This document shows, one piece after another, positions 41,101 to 56,100 of a DNA stretch of 64,000 nt (within the stretch, counting starts at the first letter, position 1; each line of letters begins with the position of its first letter). The DNA is from Ypsolopha sequella (Eukaryota; Arthropoda; Insecta; Lepidoptera; Ypsolophidae), in the NCBI GenBank assembly GCA_934047225.1, contig OW203993.1, positions 23,202,069-23,266,068 on the forward strand, in the 5' to 3' direction. The position numbers and the translations under genes are program-made. The notes under the pieces are model-generated. The model had not been told where the DNA came from. It saw only the letters and a list, made by a program, of their open reading frames with translations, and did not search any database.

Positions 41101-44100
41101 GTGGGCACCGAAGATCATTTGATCCTGGGAAGCAACGAGGTTGCGCAGGGGTCGTTGGTTTAGGACATCTCGGGTCTGTGCTTCCTGTGTAACAATTTAG
41201 AGGTGCTGGAGTTGTTGGCCGTGGGCATCTGGTATCCGTCGATCCAGGATAACATTTTGGTGGCGCAGACGTTGTAGGACTTGGACACCTAGGATCAGTG
41301 TTTCCAGGATAGCAGTTTGGTTGAGCTGGCGTAGTTGGTTTAGGGCATCGAGGATCAGACGATCCTGGATAACAGTTAGGAGGAGCTGGTGTAGTTGGTC
41401 TTGGGCATCTGGGATCTATTGATCCAGGGTAGCAGTTTGGTGGCGCTGGTGTTGTGGGTTTGGGACAACGAGGATCCGTTGATCCAGGGAAACAACGTGG
41501 TGGCTCAAGTGTTGTCGGCTGAGGGCATCTGGCATCGGTGCTGCCCGGGTAACATCTTGGAGCTGGGGGTTGTGTTGGCTCGGTTATTGTCGGTGGCAAA
41601 TAAGTAGGGGCAGTGGTTGTTGGACGAGTAGGTTGTGAGCATCGTGGGTCTGGTGATCCCGGGTAGCAGTCAGACGGCGCTAAAGTCAGTGGTTTAGGAC
41701 ATCTAGGATCATTTGAGCCAGGATAGCAGTTAGGACCAGTTTGGGTAGTGGGCCTTGGGCACCTTTGATCGACGGATCCAGGGTAGCAGTTAGGGGTGGA
41801 TTCAGTGATTGGTGGTGGCAAAGTTGGTGGTCTTGGACATCTCGGATCATTGCTGCCAGGGTAGCAGCTAGGACCAGCTGGTGAAGTGGGCCTGGGACAC
41901 CTTGGATCATCTGATCCAGGGTAGCAGTTGGGTTCAGGTGGCCCCAATCGTGCGCATCGTGGATCTTGAGAGCCAGGGTAACATTGGACTTGCGGAGGTC
42001 CAGTTACGGCTTGGCAGCTGGGATCTCGAGATCCAGGGTAGCATTGCTGTGGTCGGATCGTTGTCGATACTTCTGTTATTTTTCCACAATTTGAGTCGCA
42101 ATTATTTACGCATAGCTGAAAAATAAATGCATTAGCTAGTATTTTAATTTCATTCTAATTTAGATGTTTAGTAAAATATTATAGATTACTCACTTCAACA
42201 TTACAAGTGAGATAAACCTGATCCGTCTCGGGAAAACGGAAAGCGCTAACTTTACTGTACGCTATCAAAGTTGCTCCGCTTCTACCAGTGTTTGTGGTCT
42301 TCTGCCAGAAATCAATCAGCTTCTTTTTTCTGAAAAAAAAAAAAAACACCGTTATAATAAAATTAATGTGCTGCTTCCTTCCCATTTGATGAATTTAGTT
42401 TTGAACCTTGACAAATTATGTTTGACTGGCTAGTTCCTATTGCAGCGTCAAAGCCGTTGTAGGTAAACCGGATATTCAGTCTTCGCCCGCCTTGTTACAG
42501 GGACGCCGGGGAGTGTATCCGTCACTCTCTCACACACACTCTCTCAATGCAACATAAGCCCCTGTAGCGGCGTGAGTGAAGCCTGGCTTATCCAGACGAT
42601 CTATATAATCGTTTACAAATGGGAAGCTTGAAATGCAGGCGACTGGATGACTATTCACTTAATTCACTATTCACCAATCGACGAATGAACTCCGCGCTGG
42701 AAGAGGCGTGGCTATTAGTTATCTCGTTCAGAGCAACACAGCCTGCTGCTAATGCTCATTAGTTAGTACTTCCGTTCCTATTCAATGATATCGAAGTATT
42801 TGGAAATTTTATGGCTTTAATCATAAACAAGACAATGTTAACGAGAATTGTCTGTTGTTAGATTTGTGACTAGAATAGACTTTATTACTGGAAATTAACA
42901 CTCAAATTGTGTGATTTAGTCCCGTTGAAACGAGTTTTCTGATCTCTGTATTTCTTGTCCTAAACATTCTGTTCAAAAAGAACAACAGGGAATTCCAGAT
43001 ATAATGATAAACAAGATAAACAATGATAAACTAGATAAGTTTATCTATAAGTACATATATACAAGTATCATTGAAAAATAAGGCAATATGAAAGAATGTC
43101 ATAAGAACTCGTTTTGTATGGCGAAAACTCCGCCCTTAATTTCCTGTACGAGGTGAATCAGTGACGTGCTACGAAAGTTGAACCCTATACTGAACAAATT
43201 TTGTCACACGACTATTGACATTATTGTACGCGATTTTTTCAAGTGGAAACTTCTTTGTTCGCGTCTCGTATGGGGGGGCATGTTCAGAATTTGTACGTCA
43301 CTTCCAGAACAGATTTTAGAATATTCCAGAAGATTTTAGAATATTACGTTTTTTAATCGTTCATTATTTGAGTTAATGCTTCCATCCATCAGCCCGTATT
43401 CGTCCACTGCTGGACATAGGCCTCCCGCATATTACGCCACTCTTGGCGGTCCTCAGTCATCCTCATCCAGCCACCACCCGCAACGTCCTTCAGATCGTCA
43501 GTCCAGCGGACAGGAGGGCGGCCTACGCTACGCTTTGCTGTACGTGGTCTTCATTCCAATGCCTTACGGCCCCAACGGTCATCACGTCGGCGACAAATAT
43601 GGCCAGTCCACTGCCACTTCAACTTACTGATTCGGCAGGCTATGTTGGTCACCTTCGATCTCTGACGGATATCTTCGTTTCGGATTTTATCCATCAGAGA
43701 TAACTCAAGCATAGCCCGCTCCATAGCTCGTTGAGCGACCTTAAATCGGCGGATCAAGCCTTTGGTAAGAGACCACATCTCAGCTTAATTCATGTTAATG
43801 CTTGTTTGATCGAAATAACAAAAAAATTTAAATTACCTCGTAACCGAATGCACCGCCATTTATTAATGCCTCTGTGATTGAGTAAAGAGGTGCCATAAGA
43901 AGTATCCACTTAAATCAGTTACGTTTGTATCTCTGACACAACCCACTGCTCTTTTGCTTTTTCCATAATCTATACTAAGAAAATCTCAAGTAAGGTTTTG
44001 TCCGTACAGCGAAATGTAACAAATAGATTCCATGGCTCCTGTACATCCGTAAAAATAATCGGCAATTTTTGCCTGGCTGTATACCCGCGATTTACGAAAA

Positions 44101-47100
44101 TAACGTAAGGAGAAATCGTATTTTTTTAAATTAATAAAGAACAGTGATATAGGCCTAAGAACACTGAGTAAGAAGTTCCCGTCAGAATGGTATTCTACTT
44201 CGAGATTTCCGCGCTAGATGGCGCTACGTGTACCTTTATCACGATACCTCTATTAATTAGTTTAAGAGGTTTACAACTAGATGGCGCCTTATACAGAGTC
44301 ATGTTTTAAGAGGTCAGCGCGGACGAAGTCACAGACTTAAATTAGTTTTCAACTAAATCTAATTATTTTAATGTCGTAAAACAAAAGTTTCTGCTCATGT
44401 GGTACGATGTGGATGTAGTACGTATATAATATTAGTTTATATACGTACATACGCCTTATTTAGTTTTTTCTTGAGGGCGGAGCAACGTCCAACCTTCAAT
44501 TACTCAAAATGTCAACATATTTAATTACCTATAACTACTACACGAACACCAGCAATGAGCCGGCAGTCAAGTAGTACCCGTATGTACCCTAGTCGTACTG
44601 GCGGAGGATGTGAGTGTCGTTTCTTTACGTAGTTAATACATTTTGGCAACGGTCACTTACTTCGGACACCCTTCTTTGTCAGTGAGCTGGATCTTGTTGG
44701 TCTTTGGTCCGTCATAGGTATCGCTGTCGTACGCCCAGCAGTCGTGGATCTTCAAGTCGAACTGATTGCGGGCGTCCTTTAAGTAGACTAGGATCGTGAG
44801 GTACTCGCCGATCTTGATGGACTCTTGAAGCGGGCTTGTCTGAAAAATTTTAAATGGGGGTGATTGATGATCCTGCATGGTCTCTACACGATTGCACGCA
44901 TAACGTTCCGAAGTAAAGACTGCAAAAAAGTTCATTCGCGCCAACCAAGTGCAAGGAAAATAGGATCTTTGAATCCCAAATCCGGAAATCCTAACTGGTT
45001 CATATTTTGTGTTGCCAGGACAGAATAGCTAATTTTGGTGTACTAAATAGAAATAATATTATTTGTTTTCAATTTCCAGTGTAATTTTTTCAAGATCGCT
45101 GCTGTCGTCTAGTCCTTTGAATGTTATGACAATCGCACGTTAAGCTGTAGGTCCACATTTGTGCCCGAACTTTGCCGAAAAGGCTCACCACCCATCAGTG
45201 TGGACTGTGACTTACATTTCAAAGTCCATAGTCAAAAACACCTCTGACACCTTCGGGGATTCATGTCGTTTTCGTGACGATTTTTCTTGAATGGCATTTT
45301 ATGGGTATCCTGTCAGCACATACTCACATTAGGATAAACGCCCCTCTGTATGTCCATCCAGCACTCAACACCCCCTGCGGGACCCTGTACCGCGACCACG
45401 TCCAGCATGTCCACCATGAAGGGCTTCAGCTTGAGGGTGTGCTCCTCCTGCCCCGTCGCTCCACCCGCAGACAGCTCGTACGATGTGCGCGCGCATGATA
45501 CCTAGAAGGAAATCAAATATAAAAGAATACCCTTACTGATCTATCAACGCCTTGATCAAACGGCTTGCTTTATTTTAAATGTCTATTTATGTTGTTGATA
45601 TTGTGGCCTTTAAAATTTCACCAGGCAAAAGGAGGGAACGCCGCGAACATTCACCTCCATAGAATCAAGACCCTAAAATGAGCCCACAGACCTTTCTGGC
45701 GAAGTCCAGGGGACCCTGTATAAAGTCGTCAGCCTGGAAGACGAGCACGTTGTCTATGGTCCCACAGGCGTTGCACAGAGGCTTGGATCCACAGCCATTC
45801 AGAGGAACTCTGAAAGAGTACCGAGACTGACTGCCTCCAAGGGTCACGTATCTGGAAATGGGAAAGTTGGCGTTAAGGCACATAATCATCTATGACATAA
45901 TCAAATTGAATAATTAAATTTCTTTAAACCACGTGTTGGTAAAAAGTCAAAGTAATTTAGGATGATAAATTTTAGATGAAAAACACAAGATATAGCAGAT
46001 ATGCTTCTACGGAAACAAAAATTGGATTTGGTTAACAATTTTTGCCAACTCTAAGTCGAAGAATACTAAACTTATGTCAACAAAATTTTATACAAAATTA
46101 AATTACATTTTCCAAGATATAAACGAACAACACAAAAACATCGCAACTGCGTGAAGGCCAATGTTTTTCACAGCGCAGTTTTTGGCGTTCCCTGAATGGA
46201 GTTGAAGGAAGGTCGACCTAGCAATCTACTCACTTGCACTTAGGGTCATTCAAATGCCCTTTACTGTAGATGATTCCCTCAAAGACGTCAGTGAACTCTA
46301 CTGACACATCGATGAAGTCACCAGAGCATTGCACGTTGATGTCTGGCACCAGGGGAGAGTCTACTGCTCTGGCCCCGCGAATGAAGTTTACTCCTAGAAA
46401 AAAATAATTACGTCTTACACAAGTATTAGACCCATGCGCCACACAAGTCTGATAATAAAATGTCAGTCATCGCGTGGCCTGGTTGTAGCCGGTGAGCTTA
46501 TAATTTTATTTCAAAAGACGTATCAGACAGCCAGGACAAATTCAAAAATACGGCTTATGAAACCTAAATCTCGAAATGGTTTCGAATTAACACACCTTCA
46601 CATAATTTAATCTAACCGAATTAAGAATGGTATCACAACCCCAGATATCTTCACTGACAGTCCTATTCTTAACTGAGACGCATGGTAGATTATAACGTGT
46701 TAAGACGCAGGTGGAGCCCTATAGCATAATAGTTTCCGGTTTTAACAGAAGGGTCACATACCTGTCTCATCAGCACTCTCGTAGAATGGAGAGAGCTCAT
46801 TGTCTCCTGCGAGCTGCAAATTTAGCTCAGCTGCTGTCAGTGTACCGCTGAACGCGTCACTGGGAACAGCTGCAGCGAGCGACAGCTGAAAAAATAATTT
46901 ACTGTTTAGTTATGAGCTCCTGGTCTACGGTGCTGCGTGGGTGCATTCCGTTTTAGTTGCATCGACCGGTTTACCAAAATAATAAATCTAAACACACTAA
47001 CTAATATATGCTGTTAGAACGACAGCTGCTGTTTTTTTTTTAAACAATAAACAAAGCTCAGAGATACGAGAAGATAGACAGAATGGAAAAGGCCAAGAAA

Positions 47101-50100
47101 GACTTCGTTTTACTGGTACCGCCCTTTTATACTTGACACAAGAGTTGCCTCGAGATTTGATGTCGAAAATAGTCATTTGTGAAATGTTTTTGCGACCGTC
47201 GCGCTTTATATGTAGGTTTTTGTATTTTATTTTATTTAAGTTTATTGAACAAAATTTTACAAAGTTTACAAATTTACAATACAGAACTATCTGGCGTAAA
47301 CCACGAAGGTTTATCTGCAGATAGTGAGTTCTACATTTACACGTTTTTAATTAAGTTACATTAGCTTTACAGAATGTAGCTAAGGTCACCACATTCGACA
47401 AGGTACTTTTTAAGTTTTGACATATAATTTATTTTTATTTTATTACAATATTATTTTTGCAGTTCTCTTGGAAGACTATTTATGAGTTTTGGTAGTAACA
47501 TTTCCTAATGCCTAGTGCCGAACACGTTATTGTATTTAGGTAAATTAAAGGTTTTGGTATATGATAGTTGTCTTAGTTTATTAGGTCGAGTTTTTTTCTG
47601 CAAAAGTGGTACTTTATTTTTTCTTCTTTATCGGTATTATACAGTGTGGAAAAAAAGACCGTGGTTGGAAGGCTGAATGGAAACATTTCTTAATGGACAC
47701 GATCCCTGTAGTGAAATATGAGTTTTTTTTATACCTATGTATAGTAACTGATTAATTAGTAAAAGGAAAGACCAACATTTTTTGATATTTTGAAAAATTC
47801 TCATTATTACCAAAGTTAGCGATAGCGATATTTATCACTTTTAGTATAAAACCGTGGCAGATGACATCACGAGACATGCCGTTAACTTCGTCCGCACTTT
47901 GATTGCCAATAACTTCCTAATTTTTCGAGATATCGAAAAAATAATTATACTACTGTTTTTAGCTTTTTAAACGCAATTGATTTTCATAAAAATCTTTATG
48001 TAGGTCTACGCTCATTGTCAAAAGTTAGCAAAACTGCATTTTTGATTAATCACCTCCTTGAGTCGGAATTCGTTTAGGTGAAATGTGAAAAAAAAACAGG
48101 CTATCTTTTTGTGATACCGATCGAAATGGTTTCTTCCACATTATACTATCTTATATGAAGGGAAAATTACTAAATTTAACACAAATCCATTGGTTCAAAT
48201 ATATTTGATAAATTTATAAATTTAATGGTAACTAAAGTAAATAGTTCACTGCAATAAAAAATGCAATAGTACTTCGTTGAAAAAAATGACAACAAATGTG
48301 CAGATCAAGGCAATGAGCCTAAAGTTCTTTTCAAGAAAGAACTCCCCTTTCATAGTACCTACTTTTATTGTCAAGTACTAAATACGAAAATGTTTTGATC
48401 TGCGGGACTTCTTTCGTGAAGTTCGTCCCGGAAGTGAAGCATAAGTTCTAAACTGGCCCCCCTATACAAGATGCGAACATAGAATGAGCGTTTTTCTCGT
48501 TGTTTTTTTCTTAGTTCTTAGCTTTCCTCCAGATGTCGTTGTACATCTCACTATTGATAAAATATGGTTCGTACTCAGAACAACCTTATTCTAAGGGTTC
48601 GTAGCAATCAATGACAAAGTAGTATTTCGTTTGTTTGGAATCTGTGCAAGTTTTGTCTTTGATTCAACAGTGCCATCTAGGAATCTTAGTAAACACTAAA
48701 TTTGACACAAGGAAAAACGCTCATTATCCACTAAAAATATATTAAAATACACCATCTTAACATTCTCACGTGTATACTCGTATAAATGGCTACTATTGTG
48801 TTATAATGATATTATTGTAATAGGTCATTAGACTTAGCTCTCTGTATTTTTGTGTGAAACCTGGTAATTACCGCAGAAATGACAATTACACATGTTACCA
48901 AGGTAGAGTAAAGCACAAGTTACGTATTAAGATGATTGCAGGTTAAAACTAATTTTTGGTAAAAATTCAACAGTAAATTTTGGTGTAATCTGCAAAAAAA
49001 TAACTAGTTAATTTACAAAGTTTGACGACAATGAATATTATTTATTTATTTAATACACTTTTTGTACCTTTACAAACATAATTTACAACACGTTTTCACA
49101 TAAAAGACAGACATTGTGTACAAAGCCGGCACTTATTGCTAATAGCAATATCTTCCAGGCAACCTTTGGGTGGAATGAAAAAGATGTTAACGATAAAAAG
49201 GGTAGCGTATTATTTTGTATTTTTCCATGGTTCTTATGTCAAATAGCTGAACCAAACCAACCAAAACATATTATGCTCACATAACTAGTATAGTGAATTA
49301 AAACGAGGTCAGCTGTTTTTAACAAAAAAGTTATATTCAGCAAAATTTTAGTTCATCAGTTTTTTACACAAAAAGAGCCTCCCCTTGAAACTTTTTTTCG
49401 ATGCGGTGCTAGAAAGTTATTTATATATGCACATTTTAGCGTTTTGTTTTTTATTGTTATTGATGATAACTAACATTATATTTTTCATGTATCTCAATTA
49501 AATAGTAAAAATTGAAAATTTAACCCCACTTGCGCACATTTGCACCGAAACCAAGTAGATATGTAAATCTGTTGGCACCTTAATGTATCAGTAGGGTAAA
49601 GAAGTATTTATCATATCACAACATCTTCATTGTCTCTGCCTGTACCTTGTACAATAAGGATTTTTCTATCCCACATATTTCTTTGATGTCATTTCACGTA
49701 ATTCATACCAGAAAAAATGGCGTGTTTTCGGGGTCATTGATTTGTTGATATATTCATAATTATACAGTGGACAATTTTATTATTAATGATTATTTTATTT
49801 ACTGATTTACTGATTTTAAAAAACCTCGCCATATTGCGAAAAACCAATAGAACTTATTTCTCCTAATGGCAACCTCAACTTTGAAACGTCATTATTTCGA
49901 TTGCTGTCAAAGTGTGCTGTTATCTTTTCGTGTGTGTGCGTGTGTGTTGTCAAAGTGTGATTTTGTTTTTATATGTGTGTGTAAACATGAGTGTTGCAAT
50001 CATAAAAGCAAATGTGGCGCCCCTAGACCAGGTTTTTTATTTTCCTGGTCAGGCTTTACATCCATCCTCAATTGCCGGCCCATATTTAAAACAGACTGGT

Positions 50101-53100
50101 GACGGGCAGTGGCGGCGTCACTGGTGCGAGGGTTTCGGCACCGCGCTCACGAACCCACCTGTCCACGTGTGAGTATGGGCAATTTGGTCCAGGAGGACTG
50201 TCAGGAGGCGTCTATGTCCAGCAGTAGACGAACTAGGCTGATGGATTCATTTTATCTCTATTTTGTAAGTATCTAGTAAATTTATGTATAGAAAGAAATA
50301 ATAGTAGATATTTAAAACGAGTCATATTACCCGAGATATTTAGTTGCCTGAGCCTTGGCGAATATGGCTCGTTTGTAGCCCATTTCAACACTATTTTTCA
50401 CTTCGATTACGAGGATATAAAACAGTATTAAGTATTTCACCATCACTGGATGGCATATTTAACTTTTAGTAATACTTAATGCAAATCTAAATAATCAAAC
50501 AACTAAATATGTACTGCTGACTGAAAAAAAAAAACAACAGCTCTTTCCCGCCAATGTTTTTTTTTTGTAATTTTCTTTCCTTTATGGAAAAGGCTAAAGG
50601 CTTAAGCCCATACTGCCTGGTCTTATTTTAGTTTCTTTTCTTCTCTGTGTTAGCTATATCCTCTCTTGAGGATCATCTGAAGGAACTGTCCTGTCGTAGT
50701 CGCTGTCCTGTCAGTTCGTGCTAAAGTGATAGACCCATAACACGAACAAAATGTTGGGTTAGAAATAACACATGAAAAGGCACGGCCTGCACTTTTGTTT
50801 CATTGAACAACACACTACACTGGCAGAGAATATAAAGTACACTGGTTACGGCGATTTAAATTCAAAATATTCTATCACTATTGTTGATCAAAATACCCAA
50901 ATGCAATATTTTTTCAATCAAACAAAAAAACGATGCCATCACATCTTCGCACTTTTTTTCAAACTCATGTTTTTTTTTAAATTCTTCCACCAAGTGGGAA
51001 GGCAAAGGGGACTTACCCCATACAGCCATGTCTAAATTACCTAGATAAATAATCAGACATGCATGTTTTTTATTTTTTTATTTTATCTCTCTTTTAAGTG
51101 TGTATCTGTATATATCCTTGAGCATCATCTGAAGCTTCTGTCCTGTCAGTTCGCGCTAATATGATAGAATCTTAGCGCGAACATTATTGAGTTTCAAAAA
51201 GTTCGTCAATTAAGTTGTACTGTGTATCTGGCTGTATGGCCTATTGCCATAGTCTTAGACAAAGTAAACACTTTTATGCACTAGAGCATAAAACGTATTT
51301 TTAAACATAAACCAGTACATTTTAGAGCACGAGTATTTTTGCTTTTTTAGGATATGATCGGAAATTTTAATTATGAGAAACACATTATTTAAAAAAAATG
51401 CTAACATACTGTCTGTAAAACCACTGCTAACTTGAAATAAAACCACATCCTTTACTGATCACACACAACAACTCTCAAATTTACGATAGGTTCCTAATGT
51501 GGGTCTTACGACTGAATGAACCAAATCGAATGGACTACGGTCCATTCAAACGTAAATTGAAATCGACTACGTTCCAATGGACCGATAATAAACATTTTAA
51601 ATTGCTACAGTCACCTAAAGAATACATTAACATTTGGCAATATTATTTTTTATCATAAATATCATTATATCAGTAAGAATTACTACAATACTCATATATA
51701 TTTACTTAGCTAAAATCAAATACGTACAGAAACAGAATAAATGTATACAGAACTCGACCGTATGTATACAGAACATTTTTTATAGTTGATTTATTATTTT
51801 AAAATAAGACAAATTTATACTTTAAATTGTTTGTTGATTATTTTTACAATGAAGATAATAGAGATCTAAAAAAACATTATGTTATTTTCTTTTGTACAAT
51901 AATAAAAAGTTATATCAAACAATTATTCCCTGGTGGTATTACTCCATTTTTGCAGGTGACTGTAGTTAGATAGATAGATAGATAAAAACTCTATTCAAAG
52001 CCTCTTACAAAAAAACACAAAAAGTACACTTTTAGAGCTTAACAAATAGTTTAAAATAGTTAATTATTGTTAATAAATAAATGAAAAAATTACCGGTCCA
52101 TTGGAACGTAGTCGATTTTAATTTACGTTCGAATGGACTACGGTCCATTTGATTTGGTCCATTCAGCCGAACACTTCGATCCTAAGACCCACAGGCGAGT
52201 GATAGATAACATGAGGAATATTTGGTCAATCAATACACACACACATGCATTACCTCATCTATCACTCACCTGTGGTAGAGTAAAACAGGGGCTCTACCGC
52301 GTAATTCTCATTTGTATCAACATCAAGCAAATGCATGCGAAATACAACGCATGCAAAAGAGATGGCATGTTAGGCGGGCGTCGTCGCACGCACGTCAAAT
52401 TTCAATCTCAAGTTGATGTTGATGAAAATGAGAATTACGCGGTAGACCCACAGTAGTGAATCTCAATACAAACACTTAGATTCGAACTCACACACACAGA
52501 CGCGTGCTCTAAACGCTGCCGCCGCGCCGAGATTGTATGGAGACTCTCCCCGATTTCGCTTAGACGGCGCGGCGTGGCGGGGCGTGTAGAGCAGGAGTCT
52601 CCAAACTTTTTAGCCTAAGGGCCACACTAATTCCCCCACTAAGTCTCAAGGGCCAGGACGTAGATAGCTCATCATTCCAAAATACTGTAGTTTTGTCGTG
52701 CAAATTTTTGCATTTTATTTATTTATTTATTAATACACATGAATACATTACAGACACAAGTCCAATGCGTATACATGGAAAAAAGAAAGAAATTTTAATA
52801 CACTAAAAATCAAAATATACATACACTTAGAATAAAAATGGTTACTGCTCCAAGTATTTCACCACACATGTGTGGATTTGGGTATTGGTACTATGTGTGG
52901 TATTGGTACTAGCCGGTCAGGATATCTTTTGTGCAGGGCACAGGACAGTACTCCGTTCACAATTTCGGTTGGTACTTCGGGCGAGTGTTATTAAAAACAT
53001 TGCGACGGAGTTAGCCAAAGCGTGTTTTATGCTCCTTGATATAGTCTTGTAAATAACATTCATATAATGACGCTACTTTTAGACAAATACGCATGATAAC

Positions 53101-56100
53101 GTTTCTATTAATATCGGTTGTGAGTTTTGATAAAACATAAATAGTAAAATAGCATTACGTTATTTTTATAAGTTTTCGAATTTTAAATAAAGTAGGTATA
53201 GCGGGCTAGAAACAGGGCATGTCCGGCCAGTGACCGCGGGCTGGATTGATAGTGCTCGCGGGCCGGTCTTGTCCGCGGGCCGTAGTTTGGAGTTCCCTGA
53301 GGTAGAGCACGCATATGTGTGCGTGAGTATTTACTCCGCCTCAGGATCGAAGCGTTTCCATAATTGATTCGTTATATTTTATTATGTTGTATAATTTACA
53401 GATGTTCTATCTCACGAAGTCTATTTCGCTTTGATTGTAGTGCAGTAGTGCCTGCATACGCCCTGTTTATAGCGTACGTAACTCCGGGAGCGCTACAAAC
53501 ACAAAACGCGCTTCTGTGCACGTCACTACTACAACCATAGCCAAACGTGCTTCGTGAGATACAATATCTGTACTCTAAACAGATATTAAATCAATTGGTA
53601 TCATTTAATAACGTAACACACACAAGGCTTAAGATGCTATCGCCAATCAAACGATGACACAAGAAATACTAAGCGATTATATGATTAATTACTTTAGTAA
53701 CTTAATCTTTTATGCATTTGCGTAATATCACTGTGTAGTAAAAAAATGCAAGGGACGAAGTAATGGACGAGTAGGTACTGGTGAATACACCTACGTAACC
53801 TATCACAATAATAGTGTCAAATTTGTGTCTATTAAAATTTGTATTTGCACTTTGACATTCTGTGTAGAAAACTCTTACGTTATCACTATCACTACATAGT
53901 ATAAAACAAAGTCGCTTCCCGTTGTCTGTCTGTCCCTGTGTATGCTTAGATCTTTAAAACTACGCAACGGATTTTGATGCGGTTTTTTTAATTAGATAGA
54001 GTGATTCAAGAGAAAAGTTTATATGTATAATACATGCCCGTCCAAAGCCGGGGCGGGTCGCTAGTATTAAATAAAATGATGGTTGTCCTAAACAGTTCTC
54101 TTAGACATTCGAAACTTACGCATTTAACGTAATTTGGGAACTATAATCTTAAGGAATTCAATGAACCTGCCCTTAATTAATATACAGGGTGTTTAGATGA
54201 AGTTGTGGAAGCCGAAAACTGGCGATAGTACTCGTCGTCCACGAGAATAACTTTTCGTAAAGAAATCCAGAAATCGTAAAAAAAATAATCAGTTGTTTTA
54301 TACAATTTGGCCGAGTAGGTATGTAACTTTTCTATGGAAAAACTGTTTTTTTTTGGGACAGAGGTTTGTTTCCATGGTAAAAGTAGTTCGTATGGACGAG
54401 TACTAAGGCCATTTTCCGGCTTCAGCAACTTCATCTTAACACCCAGTATAGTAAACTCTTTCCAACCAGCTCTATTTGATTGTCTGTCTGAGCTCCCCAA
54501 GAAGGTAGCATAAGAAACCGATCTGAAAATTATTTATTAAGAATAAAAAATAGGTATATATAAAGTTACAACCGCGTTATTTTTTTTTTTTTACTTCAAA
54601 TATTAAAAATTTTTTGGACACCTAGATATTATTTTTCTTGGTTTGACCCTAATTTCTTTGACTATTTAAGTAAAAAATTCAGCAGCTATTAAAAAATCAG
54701 AATTAATAAAAGAAAAATCAAGACGAAATACTTATTTACTTACTGATTTTATTTTTATAGAATTCGAAAAAAAGCGTATAAAAGATATTCTCTAAAGACT
54801 TATATAGTTCGACTGATGTCAGCCCCAAAGTGGGCCAAGATATATTTCGAAAATATCTTTTGTACGTTTTTTTTTCTATTTCTATAAAAATACAATACAT
54901 AAAAAGCTCCATTCAGCAATATATATATTTATTTTATTGATTGAGCACTTTACACTATTCTTTCGAAATAACTCTGAAATCAAAATGTTTCGGTAAACAT
55001 GTTTTTTATGTAATTTAGTTAGAGAGGTGCCAATATAAAAGATGGTATACAAATTGATTTGTGCAGCTTCGTATCGCAAGTCGGGTTTTCTCTTTCGAAA
55101 ATATTTAAGAAGACCTTTAGGCGTATCCATTTACAATGGATTTTTGAATTTAAATACTCTTAATAAAGTGATTGATAAGATTGTAAGTTTTATTAAATTG
55201 ATTGATAAAATTAAAAGTTTTATTAAAGTGATTGATAAGATTGTAAGTTTTATTAAATTTATTGATAAAATTAAAAGTTTTATTAAAGTGATTAATAAGA
55301 TTGTAAGTTTTATTAAATTGATTGATAATATTATTATAAATTGATTAATTGATTGATAAGATTGTAAGTTTTATTTTTAATTCAATCGTATTTTTGAAAC
55401 CCAATTTTGGTTCGATCAACGCGTCAGTGCTTAGAAAGGGTTTAAGGGGCAGGCAGTTGCCAACGACCTTGAGTCGATTTGTTTCGGTACAAATATCGAC
55501 AGAAACTATATTGAAATAACGTTCATATCAGCGCGCACTGCATTACGCCCGACGTCCCAGGGTCTCCGGATAGCGCAAAGTAGAGGAAAAAAATACTTTT
55601 CACACGGACGCGATGGACGGAAATAAAAATTAGATAAATGATGTTTATAAGCAATATTTTCCTTGCATTATAGTGCAAAAACTATACAAATACCAATAGT
55701 GGTTTCAAAGAAATAAAGCTTGACTTTGAACAATATTTTCATACTGTTCTTTTAACACAAGAATAAATTTCAGTTTTTTTTTCTATTACTTTAATTTCCT
55801 AACATTAATATTTATTTCATAATTTTTAAACATCTCATTTAAGAGAAATATAGGAGTAATTTTCAATAATCAATAGGAGTAATTTTCGGATGACGCTTGA
55901 AGAGGCGTCTTAAGGCGAGGTTTTGTAGTTTCTGGCCACGTTTTATTGTCCTTTGAATATTTCTGTAATAGCAAGAGATAGAAGTACCTACGTGGTGTTT
56001 AATATCATAAAGCATGTAGCATAATACTAGTTATTGAAATTCATATACAATATTATTTTGTATTTTGTGCAACTGTGGCATAATGGGACACGAGTGTTTG

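Noticed and set aside
49866..50172. 78- and 86-codon frames with Cys/Val-rich sequence
   Set aside because: Produced by (TG)n tracts running into the RTE-tail retroposon; no family match and no splice context.
51960..51985. Short (GATA)n and other CRISPR-like spacing patterns
   Set aside because: A simple microsatellite in an animal genome. The other regular arrays are minisatellites with repeats directly abutting, not repeats separated by unique spacers.
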